From contig CAKQDH010000001.1 of the NCBI GenBank assembly GCA_934229385.1, forward strand, positions 62,001 through 126,000: a stretch of DNA of 64,000 nt, written 5' to 3'. A model generated the notes under the pieces. The model ran no database searches and had not been told where the DNA came from. It saw nothing but the letters and a program-made list of their open reading frames with translations. Below are positions 9,066 to 17,689 of this stretch, in pieces. The number at the start of each line of letters is the position of its first letter. Position 1 is the first letter of the stretch. The translations under genes were made by a program, and so were the position numbers. The DNA comes from an uncultured Oenococcus sp. (GTDB lineage: Bacteria; Bacillota; Bacilli; Lactobacillales; Lactobacillaceae).

Positions 9066-9845
9066 TTATTTTTTTAAAGAAGATTTAGAAAAAATATTAT
9101 TATCCATTTTATCAAAAGGTCGAGCATAATAACCATTATTTAAAATAATTGAGCCATTAGTTAAACCCCTTTTTTTCATTGATGAAACCATTTCCTGGTA
9201 AAAATTTAGTTTTCCCATGGTTTTAGGAGAGCAATAAACTAAATTTCCATCATTAATAACTAAAACAAGCGATTTTTTATTATTATTTTTTATAGATGGA
9301 AGATATACAATTTGGCTAATTGAATTCCTCACAGCTTTTCTAAGAGACAAAAAGTTCCTTATTGTTTTTAAGAAAAAGTTAGATTTAAGATTGAAATTAG
9401 TATAAGTAGGGAGAAAACCATGAGGATAAGTTTTCCTATTTTCAATTTTTCCATGGGAATTTATCCTATACCATTGATTTTTTATTAAAACATATCCAGC
9501 ATATTTTCTTTCTTTAATATGTAAAACTGCTAAATTATCTTTAGGGTATAATTTTAGTTTTGTTGATTTTATTGCAGATTTCTTTTTTAAAGCAGATTGA
9601 ATTGTTTGAGATTGTCCAACCCACCTCCAATAAGGCTGTCCGTTTTTTAAATTATTTTTAGTTAAAATCCTACGATTTTCACTCTCTTTGTAATTTGAAT
9701 ATACTTCTATTTTTTCGATTCTATTAAATGGTTTTAAAAAATATAAAAAAGCAAAAATAACAATTAAAAAAACTAATAAACTAAACAATAATTTTTTGCG
9801 CTTATGGAACCAATTTTTAAAATTAAATTTCTTTTTTAAAGTCAT
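9066..9845 (-). CDS. divIB: Cell division protein DivIB/FtsQ
   Basis: Bitopic membrane protein of the divisome that works with FtsL and DivIC. A basic cytoplasmic tail (residues 1-17) is followed by one membrane helix (about 18-37). A POTRA domain follows, starting at FNRIEKIEVYSN and ending near IKERKYAGYVLI, then a beta domain of the FtsQ/DivIB type. Its 259 residues are in the usual range. It starts three bases after the murG stop codon and has no clear Shine-Dalgarno site, consistent with translational coupling to murG. It is the last gene before the gap upstream of ftsA. Confidence 0.9.
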   Translation of the reverse strand: MTLKKKFNFKNWFHKRKKLLFSLLVFLIVIFAFLYFLKPFNRIEKIEVYSNYKESENRRILTKNNLKNGQPYWRWVGQSQTIQSALKKKSAIKSTKLKLYPKDNLAVLHIKERKYAGYVLIKNQWYRINSHGKIENRKTYPHGFLPTYTNFNLKSNFFLKTIRNFLSLRKAVRNSISQIVYLPSIKNNNKKSLVLVINDGNLVYCSPKTMGKLNFYQEMVSSMKKRGLTNGSIILNNGYYARPFDKMDNNIFSKSSLKK

Positions 9846-9848
9846 GAC

Positions 9849-10964
9849 TTATTTTTTATTATTTTTTTGATCTATAACTTTTATTAAAAGATGATACAAA
9901 CGATTAGCAGCATCCGGACGTCCTAATCTTTTTGCCGAATTACCCATTATTTTTAAATTAGATGGATTTTTAACTATTTTTATCATTTCGTTAAACAGAT
10001 TAGAAGATGTTAAACTATTTTCTAAAATAACTTTACTTGCACCCACTGATTCTAATTGGCGAGCATTTTTCTCTTGATGATTAGCTGTTACATTTGGGGA
10101 AGGTATCAAAATAGACGGTATTCCCAAAGAAGTAATTTCTGCTAAAGTTGTTGCCCCAGAACGAGAAATAAGAAGAGATATTTTGGGGAGAATCTTATCC
10201 ATATTATTTAAATACGAAAAAATTTTTATTCTTGATGAGAAATTATAATCTTGTTTTTTTATTTCTTTTATCACTGAAGAATAATATTTTTTTCCTGTTA
10301 CAAAAATTCCCTGTAAATTAGAATATTTGGATAATCTTTTTAAAAAACCAATCGCAGATTGATTAATCTTTAACGCTCCTCCGGATCCTCCAAATATTAA
10401 AATTGTAAGCAAATTAGATTTCAATCCAAGTTTTTCCAAGTTAAATTTTGTATGTGATAGAACCTGTTGACCTCTAGGATTACCAGTTAAAACCACTTTT
10501 TTTTTAGAAAAATATTTTTTTGCATCAGGAAAACTAATAGCAATTTTATTTGCTTTTTTAGCTAAAAATTTATTAGTAATGCCTGGAATCGTATTTTGTT
10601 CATTAATTACTGTAGGAATTTTTAAATATTGAGCAGCTAAAAGAACTGCCCCACTTACATATCCACCGGTTCCTAAAACAATATCAGGTGCAAAATTTAA
10701 TAAAATTTTTTTAGACTTTCTAAAAGAATTTAGAAACATGAATAAGGTCCTGATATTATTTAAAGAAATTTTTCTTGAAAAACCTTGAATTGATAATTGT
10801 TTAAAGGGAAGACCATATTTTGGGATAATTGAACTCTCTAACCCCCTATAAGATCCTATATACAAAATTACTGAATTAGGCTGTTTTTTCTGTAGGGTTT
10901 CGATTAAAGCTAGAGCTGGATATATATGTCCTCCGGTTCCCCCACCTGAAACTATAATTCTCAT
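9849..10964 (-). CDS. murG: UDP-GlcNAc:undecaprenyl-PP-MurNAc-pentapeptide transferase
   Basis: MurG adds GlcNAc to lipid I on the inner face of the membrane, giving lipid II. Conserved elements are IVSGGGTGGHIYPAL at the N-terminus, LGTGGYVSGAVL, INEQNTIPG, the donor-site segment IFGGSGGALKIN, ISRSGATTLAEI, and IPSPNVTANHQEKNA. The ATG at 10964 overlaps the murD stop as ATGA and has AAGGA eight bases upstream. A GTG two codons earlier is less well placed. At 371 residues the length is normal. It is part of the mraY-murD-murG-divIB run. Confidence 0.96.
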   Translation of the reverse strand: MRIIVSGGGTGGHIYPALALIETLQKKQPNSVILYIGSYRGLESSIIPKYGLPFKQLSIQGFSRKISLNNIRTLFMFLNSFRKSKKILLNFAPDIVLGTGGYVSGAVLLAAQYLKIPTVINEQNTIPGITNKFLAKKANKIAISFPDAKKYFSKKKVVLTGNPRGQQVLSHTKFNLEKLGLKSNLLTILIFGGSGGALKINQSAIGFLKRLSKYSNLQGIFVTGKKYYSSVIKEIKKQDYNFSSRIKIFSYLNNMDKILPKISLLISRSGATTLAEITSLGIPSILIPSPNVTANHQEKNARQLESVGASKVILENSLTSSNLFNEMIKIVKNPSNLKIMGNSAKRLGRPDAANRLYHLLIKVIDQKNNKK

Positions 10965-12295
10965 TTCCACTTTCCTTCATTATTGATCATTTTTTTAAAA
11001 GCCGTTCCTCTAATCTCAAAATTGGGGAATTGGTCCCAGCTTGCCGCCGCAGGACTAAATAAAATTATTTGTCCTGGAATACTAAATTTTTTTGCTTTGA
11101 TTACTGCTTCTTTTAAATTATTAACCACTAATAATTTTTTTATATTAGGTACTTTTTTAGCCATTTCCTTTAATTTATATTTTGTTTGCCCATAAACAAT
11201 CATATTTATTACGTTTTTTAAATAAGGGGTCAAAGGACCAAAATTATTTCCTCTATCAAGGCCACCAGCAATTAAAGTAATTTTTTGTTTAAAGCTTTTT
11301 AAAGCACTTTGTGTAGCCTCAATATCAGTGGCTTTAGAATCGTTATATATTATTCTTCCCTTAATTTTACCTACAAATTCTAACCGATGTTCTAAGCCTC
11401 TAAAAGTAGACAAAATTTTTTTAATACAAATATTGTCAACATTAAAAATTTTTACTGACGTTATGACAGCTAAAATATTTTCTATATTATGTCTAGCAAT
11501 AGGAGCTATATCAGAAATATTTATTACAATTTTTTTATTAAAATAAACTTTACCGTTTTCAATGTAAGTACTAATATTACTTTGACTTTTTTCAGCAAAA
11601 TAATATTTTTTTGCATTAGAAAATTTTCCAAAGTTTAAGCAATCTTTAGATTTACCATTTAGTACTAAACAATTATTTCTATTTTGATTTTTTGTAATCG
11701 AAAAAACTGCTTTTAAATAATTCTTACGTGTATGATGAAAATTCAGATGAGGAGAAAAAAGGTTTGTTATTACTGATACTGTAGGTTTAACATCAGGCAT
11801 ACCTAATAGCTGAAAACTTGATAACTCTAAAACTAAAATTTGTGGTATATGGACTCTTTGCATAATTTCACTTACAGGTATTCCAATGTTCCCTCCTACT
11901 TCACAATCAAAGCCAGCTTTTTTTAATATCTTTCCAATTAATGTAGTAGTTGTTGTTTTCCCATTAGAGCCTGTAACTGCAACTATTTTCCCATGAAAAG
12001 CACTTAAAGCCACCTGTGGTTCAGTTAATATAGGTATTTTTTGGTTAACAGCCATTTTTAAAATTGGTTTTTCATATGATATTCCTGGATTTTTAACGAT
12101 AAAATCATAGTTTTTAACAAAATTAAAATTATTTTCAGTTTTTATAAAATTAATTCCTGTAGCATTATCTGGTTTATTATCAACATAAGCGTCTGCTTTA
12201 GCGCCCCATTTTTTTAGTAAATTATAAACAGCTCTTCCTGATTTGGCCCAACCGTAAACAAGAACTTTTTTGTTTAAAAAATCTATTTTATCCAT
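10961..12295 (-). CDS. murD: UDP-MurNAc-L-alanine:D-glutamate ligase
   Basis: Cytoplasmic Mur ligase that adds D-Glu to UDP-MurNAc-L-Ala with ATP. The P-loop GSNGKTTT is at residues 109-116. Other Mur family motifs are VLELSSFQL, ITNLFSPHLNFH, and NDSKATDIEATQSAL with DRGNNF. The ATG at 12295 is chosen because of a TTGGAG site seven bases upstream and because MDKIDFLNKKVLVYG matches the family start; the start lies inside the last codons of mraY. At 444 residues the length is typical. The stop codon overlaps murG. Confidence 0.96.
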   Translation of the reverse strand: MDKIDFLNKKVLVYGWAKSGRAVYNLLKKWGAKADAYVDNKPDNATGINFIKTENNFNFVKNYDFIVKNPGISYEKPILKMAVNQKIPILTEPQVALSAFHGKIVAVTGSNGKTTTTTLIGKILKKAGFDCEVGGNIGIPVSEIMQRVHIPQILVLELSSFQLLGMPDVKPTVSVITNLFSPHLNFHHTRKNYLKAVFSITKNQNRNNCLVLNGKSKDCLNFGKFSNAKKYYFAEKSQSNISTYIENGKVYFNKKIVINISDIAPIARHNIENILAVITSVKIFNVDNICIKKILSTFRGLEHRLEFVGKIKGRIIYNDSKATDIEATQSALKSFKQKITLIAGGLDRGNNFGPLTPYLKNVINMIVYGQTKYKLKEMAKKVPNIKKLLVVNNLKEAVIKAKKFSIPGQIILFSPAAASWDQFPNFEIRGTAFKKMINNEGKWK

Positions 12296-13263
12296 ATCAA
12301 TACTCCAATTATAGTAATTATAAGTTGAAATGCCCAAAAGAAAAGATCAATATTCCATTCTTTCCACCCCTTTCTTTGAAAAATATGTTGAAGAGGTGTA
12401 ACAGGGAAAACACGAAAATGAAAAAAATGATAGAAAAAAACTTGAATGATAACAGAAGTTGCATCTAAAAAAGGAAACATGCCAAACCAAATTAAAGCCC
12501 AAGGATTTCCCAACAATATAACATCCACACACATTGCAGCACCTAGACTCATACTCCCAGAATCACCCATAAAAATAGATGCTTTTGGTTTATTAAAAAT
12601 TAAATATGCAAGAAGAGAACCAATAAGAGAGAAATTATAAATAGTTAAAATAAAATTACCTTTATTTATAGAAATAATAGTAAAACCAATAAACATTATT
12701 AATGAAATTCCTGCTAAAAGCCCATCAATACCATCTACAAAGTTAGCAGCGTTACTCCAGCCTACAAACCAAACTAAATAAAGAAATATTTCAATAATTG
12801 CATACAAAATTATAAATTTTTTATTAGAGAAAGGGAAAAAAAGGTTAATCTTTCTATTAAAAAAAAATAATGTTAATCCTATGATTAGCCCTACCAAAAT
12901 TTGTGCAAATAGTTTAGGAAGAAAACGTAATCCTTCATCGCGATGATATATCATTTTTAAATCATCATCGATAAAACCAATTATCCCAAACAGCCCAACA
13001 CTTAATAATATAAAAGCCTCTATAAAATTAAATCTGTTTAAGCAAAACAAAATAAATATAAAAGAAATAAAAGAAGACAAGACAAAAACTACTCCGCCCA
13101 TTGAAGGGGTCCCGTTTTTTGAAGAAGTATTTACCCCAAATCCTCTTTTTCCACTCCTTTCAATACCAAAATCATGGTGAGATTTAAGATAGCGAATAAA
13201 AAAAGGCATTAAAAAAAGACAAATTAAAAAACTAATTATCGTTACTAAAATTGTAGATATCAT
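12283..13263 (-). CDS. mraY: Phospho-MurNAc-pentapeptide transferase MraY
   Basis: Integral membrane enzyme that transfers phospho-MurNAc-pentapeptide to undecaprenyl phosphate, forming lipid I. About ten membrane helices are visible. Conserved features are GTPSMGG near residue 54, the Asp-rich IDDDLK, NAANFVDGIDGL and FMGDSGSMSLG. The usual HHHFE motif near the C-terminus reads QHIFQ here (residues 292-296, in PLQHIFQRKGWKEW), an unusual change in a region considered important for catalysis. At 326 residues the length is normal. It overlaps the PBP gene by four bases and murD by 13. Confidence 0.94.
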   Translation of the reverse strand: MISTILVTIISFLICLFLMPFFIRYLKSHHDFGIERSGKRGFGVNTSSKNGTPSMGGVVFVLSSFISFIFILFCLNRFNFIEAFILLSVGLFGIIGFIDDDLKMIYHRDEGLRFLPKLFAQILVGLIIGLTLFFFNRKINLFFPFSNKKFIILYAIIEIFLYLVWFVGWSNAANFVDGIDGLLAGISLIMFIGFTIISINKGNFILTIYNFSLIGSLLAYLIFNKPKASIFMGDSGSMSLGAAMCVDVILLGNPWALIWFGMFPFLDATSVIIQVFFYHFFHFRVFPVTPLQHIFQRKGWKEWNIDLFFWAFQLIITIIGVLIWIK

Positions 13264-15407
13264 TTTAACCTTACCTCCAAATGATTATTCTTTAACACTT
13301 TTCCAGGTTTAATATTTTGGAAAAATACTTTACCTGCCCCTCTATAAGACCATTTTATATTAGCTAATTTCGCAAATAAGGCGACATCAGATAAAGTCCA
13401 TCCTTGCATATTTGGCATTGCTATTTTCCCAGATGTTTTAACAAAAATTTTTTGATTTGGTACAATTTTTGTTTTTGGAACCACAGATTGAGATCTGATT
13501 TTTCCATTCTTTGACCCCATAAAGATTAAGTTTATTTGATCCTTATTTGCTATTTTTTTAGCTTGCGAAATATATTTATTATGAAAGTTTGGTACCAAAA
13601 TTTGTTTATCTTTACTTTTTATGGAAGAAGCGTTCTTCAAAGCTAAAAGTATTAAAGGATTAAAAACACTGTTAATTGTATTATTAGCATCTCCTCCAAT
13701 CAGCTTTTTGGGTTGATTTAAATACATATAGAAAATAAAACGAGGTTTATTTGCAGGAACCAAAACTTCTACAGAGTGAATTGAAGATAAATAATTATTA
13801 GTATATTTTCCATTTTTTACAATTTGTGCCGTTCCAGTCTTAGCTCCAATCTCATAGCCATCTTTCTTTAAAGAAAATCCCTTACCAGTACCTTGAGGAG
13901 AATTTACTACATCAGTTAAAGCTGTTCTTACCCGGGAAGCTGTTTTAGAGGATATAATCGGGGAAGATTTTTTAACTTTATTTTTATATACTGTTTTTCC
14001 CTTAGGAGAAATAATTTTTTGGACCAAATAAGGTCTTATGAGACGACCCTTATCAGCTATAGCTGTTAAAGCTTGGACAATATGTATGGGAGTAACCCTT
14101 ATTCCTTGACCAAAGGCAGTATTTGCTTGTTCTAAGCTATCATTAAAAACCATAGATCCAGATGCTTCATTAGGTAATTTAGTTTTAGTAGTTTTTAAAA
14201 ACCGAAATTTATTAATATAGTTATGCCAAATACGGGGCCCCATATTGCATTCTAACTTAGCAAATCCAACGTTAGAAGAACGAATAAAAGCTTGTAGATA
14301 ACTTAAAATCCCCATATTTGGCTCAGCATCATTAATTGTTTTATTACCTATCTTTAAATTCCCAGATTTAAAAGTATCATTAGGATGCCAATGTCCACTA
14401 TCAATAGCGGCGGCTAAAGCAAAAGTTTTCATTGTTGAACCCGGTTCAATCGGATCTTGAACTAAAAGATTATCCCAGGTTTTAAGTTTATGCGCATTAG
14501 CATTATTAAAAGTTGGCCTTTGACTAGCAGCTTCAATTGCCCCAGTTTTAGCGTTTATTAAAATAGCAGCCATAGACCGAGGGTTTGCTTTTTTATTTAC
14601 CATTGACATCGACTTTTCTAATTGTAATTGTAAATTATAATTTAATGTCAATTGGACATTGTCACCATTTATAGTCTTTCTTTTATAAAAAGAATTTACA
14701 TATTTATTATTGGCAGATTTTTGGCCACTTTTTATCCCAGAACGACCGCTTAAATATTTATTGATTGATTTTTCAATGCCCATAATTCCTTGTAAGTGCT
14801 CTAACCCTGGTTTACTTACCGATTTTTTTAAAAAAGACAAACCTATTAAATAAGAAGCAAAAGTACCATTAGGGTAAAACCGAGCTGGATTGCTAGTAAA
14901 ATAGATACCAGGAAGTCTTTTGCTTGCTATTTCATCATGCTGTTTTGTATTTAAATTTTTACCATGCGAACCAAATTCTACCTGGAACGTTTTCTTAGAT
15001 GTTTTCAAACGTTGATAAACATCTGATCTAGGCATTTTTAAAACCTTTGAAAGTACGCTTGCAGTCTTTTTTTTATTAGTAACATAAAGAGGCTTACTAC
15101 CTTTTTTATACTTCTTATCTAAAACAGCGTATAAATTATAAGTAGTAGCATTTCCAGCTAATAAATTTCCATTCGAATCATAAATATTGCCTCTGTTAGC
15201 CGGGATATTTTGATTATGGAAGGAACGCTTAAATTCATTTTTTGTTATTTGATGTCCCTTAATTCCTTTAGTTAAAGAAAAATGTACAAAATAAAAAGTT
15301 AAAAAAACTAAAATCACGATGATAATAACAAAAAATATTCTTCCAGCCGCTAAACTATACTTAATTTGACTTTTTCGGGTCTTATTATTTCTTTTATTAT
15401 GATTCAA
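13260..15407 (-). CDS. pbpX: Division-type class B penicillin-binding protein with PASTA domains
   Basis: Septal transpeptidase of the PBP2x/FtsI class. One N-terminal membrane helix (about residues 22-46), a dimerisation domain starting at NIPANRGNIYDSNGNLLA, then the transpeptidase domain with STMK (Ser324, Lys327), SSN near 379 and KTGTAQ near 522. The C-terminal portion (about 595-715) contains two PASTA-like repeats, with PNF and AMPNMQGWTLSDV. The only plausible initiation codon is TTG at 15407; AAGGAA lies about 14 bases upstream and an in-frame stop lies five codons before it. It is located between ftsL and mraY as in other lactobacilli. Confidence 0.93.
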   Translation of the reverse strand: MNHNKRNNKTRKSQIKYSLAAGRIFFVIIIVILVFLTFYFVHFSLTKGIKGHQITKNEFKRSFHNQNIPANRGNIYDSNGNLLAGNATTYNLYAVLDKKYKKGSKPLYVTNKKKTASVLSKVLKMPRSDVYQRLKTSKKTFQVEFGSHGKNLNTKQHDEIASKRLPGIYFTSNPARFYPNGTFASYLIGLSFLKKSVSKPGLEHLQGIMGIEKSINKYLSGRSGIKSGQKSANNKYVNSFYKRKTINGDNVQLTLNYNLQLQLEKSMSMVNKKANPRSMAAILINAKTGAIEAASQRPTFNNANAHKLKTWDNLLVQDPIEPGSTMKTFALAAAIDSGHWHPNDTFKSGNLKIGNKTINDAEPNMGILSYLQAFIRSSNVGFAKLECNMGPRIWHNYINKFRFLKTTKTKLPNEASGSMVFNDSLEQANTAFGQGIRVTPIHIVQALTAIADKGRLIRPYLVQKIISPKGKTVYKNKVKKSSPIISSKTASRVRTALTDVVNSPQGTGKGFSLKKDGYEIGAKTGTAQIVKNGKYTNNYLSSIHSVEVLVPANKPRFIFYMYLNQPKKLIGGDANNTINSVFNPLILLALKNASSIKSKDKQILVPNFHNKYISQAKKIANKDQINLIFMGSKNGKIRSQSVVPKTKIVPNQKIFVKTSGKIAMPNMQGWTLSDVALFAKLANIKWSYRGAGKVFFQNIKPGKVLKNNHLEVRLK

Positions 15408-15436
15408 TTCACTATTTTCTATTCCTTATAATTAAT

Positions 15437-15817
15437 TTATTTATTTATTTGTTGTATATTTTTAGAATTTAATGACATACCGTTCTTTTTTGCAAACTTT
15501 TGTAACTTATAAATACTTATGGATTTATTTAATTTTTGTTGCGATTTTTCATTATCAGTACTTATTTTTTTTAATTGATTATTCTTATTTTGCAAGTCAT
15601 TTTCCATATTGGATGCTCGATATGAAATTATTAAAGTTAAAAACATCATAATAAAAAGGATTGTGCTAGCAATAACTACAAACAAGGTATCTTTTGAAGT
15701 CCATAGAGCTTTTTTTTGGGAAATAGCCTTACTTTTAGGGGAAACTAAAGACTTCTGATATTTAACATCCTTTTTTTTATTTTTCTTATTTATTGAAGAA
15801 AAGGAAGTTCGTTCCAT
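15437..15817 (-). CDS. ftsL: Cell division protein FtsL
   Basis: Small bitopic divisome protein. A 45-residue basic cytoplasmic tail rich in Lys and Ser is followed by one membrane helix (about residues 47-68) and a coiled-coil extracellular part of about 55 residues, with the periodic pattern NMENDLQNKNNQLKKI. FtsL is poorly conserved, so the identification rests on size, topology and position between rsmH and the PBP gene. An AGGAG ribosome-binding site sits seven bases before the ATG. Confidence 0.88.
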   Translation of the reverse strand: MERTSFSSINKKNKKKDVKYQKSLVSPKSKAISQKKALWTSKDTLFVVIASTILFIMMFLTLIISYRASNMENDLQNKNNQLKKISTDNEKSQQKLNKSISIYKLQKFAKKNGMSLNSKNIQQINK

Positions 15818-15827
15818 AATATTTCTC

Positions 15828-16775
15828 CTAGTTTTTTTCTAAAACACGTAGTTTTGCGCTATGCGAACGATGATTATTTAGGATTTCTCTATTTCCAGGT
15901 TTTAACGGATGCTTAGTAATAATTGTAAATTCTTTCCTAATATTTTTCTCTTTAACTGGAACCTTAGAGGGAGGCCTATCCTTATTAACTAATTTTTTAA
16001 AAAAATTTTTAACTATTCTATCTTCTAAAGATTGAAAAGAAATAACTACAATTCTGCCACCATTATTTAAAAGCTTTGCCGATTGTTCTAAAGCGCTTTT
16101 AAGAGAATTTAATTCATCATTTATAGCAATTCTAATAGCTTGAAAAGTTTTTTTAGCAGGGTGCCCTTTTCTTCTAAGTATATAATCAGGAAGAGAAACC
16201 TTTATTATATGTACAAGTTGTTGGGTTGTAGTAATTGGCTGGAGAGCTCTCTCCTTTATAATATTTCGTACAATCCTATAAGCAAATTTTTCATTTCCAT
16301 ATTCCTTTAAAACCCTTTGCAGAGAACCAAAATCCCAATAATTAATTGCATGATAAGCATCTAAAGTTTGTCTCTTATCCATGCGCATATCCAAACGGCT
16401 ATTTTTGCGATAGCTAAATCCTCTTTCTTTTTTATCAAATTGAGGTGAACTAACTCCTAAATCAAAGATGATTCCATCGATCTTCTTTATTCCATAAAGA
16501 TACATTTGTTTAGCCAAGTTTTTAAAATTACTATGAACCAAAAATAAACGTTTTTCTTTAATCTCTTTTTTAAAACGTTGTTGATTAAAATTAACTGCAT
16601 CTTCATCTAGGTCAAATCCAAAAACAGCTCCTCTAGGGTCATTTTTTAGAATTAAATTAGTATGTCCTCCTCCTCCTAAAGTAGCATCAATATAAACTCC
16701 ACCATTTCTAATCTTAAGAAAACAAACAGCTTTTTTGAGGAAGACCGGCTTATGATTAAAAAATTGCTTTTTCAT
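15828..16775 (-). CDS. rsmH: 16S rRNA (cytosine-1402-N4)-methyltransferase
   Basis: RsmH (MraW) N4-methylates C1402 in the decoding centre of 16S rRNA using SAM. Motif I is YIDATLGGGGHTNLIL. Other conserved parts are FDLGVSSPQFDKKERGFSYR, LDMRMD, KTFQAIRIAINDEL, ISFQSLEDRIVKNFF and the C-terminal HSAKLRVLEK. At 315 residues it is full length. Its ATG overlaps the mraZ stop codon as ATGA, so the two are translationally coupled. Confidence 0.97.
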   Translation of the reverse strand: MKKQFFNHKPVFLKKAVCFLKIRNGGVYIDATLGGGGHTNLILKNDPRGAVFGFDLDEDAVNFNQQRFKKEIKEKRLFLVHSNFKNLAKQMYLYGIKKIDGIIFDLGVSSPQFDKKERGFSYRKNSRLDMRMDKRQTLDAYHAINYWDFGSLQRVLKEYGNEKFAYRIVRNIIKERALQPITTTQQLVHIIKVSLPDYILRRKGHPAKKTFQAIRIAINDELNSLKSALEQSAKLLNNGGRIVVISFQSLEDRIVKNFFKKLVNKDRPPSKVPVKEKNIRKEFTIITKHPLKPGNREILNNHRSHSAKLRVLEKN

Positions 16776-17203
16776 AAATCAAAACTCACCAATTTCTCAG
16801 CAATATCATCAAACTTTTTAGCTGTACCAGCTGAATAAATTTGCCAATTTCTTTTACTCCACATTTCAAAACCATTTCCAGCTCCCGTAATAACGACTTC
16901 TTTTTTTAATTGTGCATGTTCTTTTAAAACTGGAGGTATTAAAATTCTTCCCTGATTATCAAAATTAGTTTCAATAGCACCCGCTAAAATAAAACGGCGA
17001 AAAGCTCGAACATCTTTGGTCCCAAAAGGGAGCCGATTAAGTTTTTTTTCAAATTTTTGCCACCCATTCTCAGTAAATGAGAATAAAGATTTTTCCATCC
17101 ATCTAGTTACAACAAATTTATTACCTAACTGTTTTCTAAACTTGACAGGAATAGTCAAACGTGATTTTTCATCAAGTGAATGAACATATTCACCCATGAA
17201 CAT
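16772..17203 (-). CDS. mraZ: Transcriptional regulator MraZ
   Basis: MraZ is an AbrB-like DNA-binding ring protein that represses the division cluster in other bacteria. Two tandem SpoVT/AbrB-like repeats are present: MFMGEYVHSLDEKSRLTIPVKF at the N-terminus and ETNFDNQGRILIPPVLKEHA in the second half. The ATG at 17203 is chosen because a strong AAAGGAGGAG site lies about eight bases upstream and MFMGEY is the family start; upstream codons in the same frame are unlikely to be translated. The protein is 143 residues. It heads the mraZ-rsmH-ftsL transcription unit. Confidence 0.95.
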   Translation of the reverse strand: MFMGEYVHSLDEKSRLTIPVKFRKQLGNKFVVTRWMEKSLFSFTENGWQKFEKKLNRLPFGTKDVRAFRRFILAGAIETNFDNQGRILIPPVLKEHAQLKKEVVITGAGNGFEMWSKRNWQIYSAGTAKKFDDIAEKLVSFDL

Positions 17204-17315
17204 AATTAGACTCCTCCTTTTTTCAAGCTCAATTACAAATTTACCATTATTCCCCACCTTTTTCCACAATAAAAATAAGTTAAAAAAATAGATTAAAAAA
17301 AATAATTATTATTTT

Positions 17316-17672
17316 TTAAAAAATAATAATTATTAGCATTACTAATATCATATTTTCTAATAACAACAATGCAGCACTAAAGTTAAAAAATAATTTCCAA
17401 AAAAATTTGAAAATTTTCTGATCATCAAAAAAATATAAAAAAACACAAAGCAGACAGAAAAAAATTAAAATCCAAAAAAAAATTAATATATATTGCAAAT
17501 TAAATGGAAAATATTTATTAAATAACACATTGGCTAGAAAAAAATCAGCTGGGAAAAGCATATCCCAAAAGGGAAGATCACTAAATTTATAATTTTTTTT
17601 AAATAATTGTAGCCAAATCCAAAAAAAAAGAGAAAAAAGCCAAAAATAAATTGTTAAAATAAAAACATCCAT
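17316..17672 (-). CDS. DUF3397 family membrane protein
   Basis: A 118-residue, very hydrophobic protein with four predicted membrane helices (about residues 2-24, 36-52, 58-82 and 90-118). Similar small DUF3397 proteins lie directly upstream of mraZ in lactobacilli and enterococci, and both position and topology fit. The function is unknown; the link to the division cluster is contextual only. Phe, Leu and Ile make up most of the sequence, and charged residues are limited to the loops. Assignment rests on synteny more than on a distinct motif. Confidence 0.7.
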   Translation of the reverse strand: MDVFILTIYFWLFSLFFWIWLQLFKKNYKFSDLPFWDMLFPADFFLANVLFNKYFPFNLQYILIFFWILIFFCLLCVFLYFFDDQKIFKFFWKLFFNFSAALLLLENMILVMLIIIIF

Positions 17673-17689
17673 AATTTTAATAAATAAAT

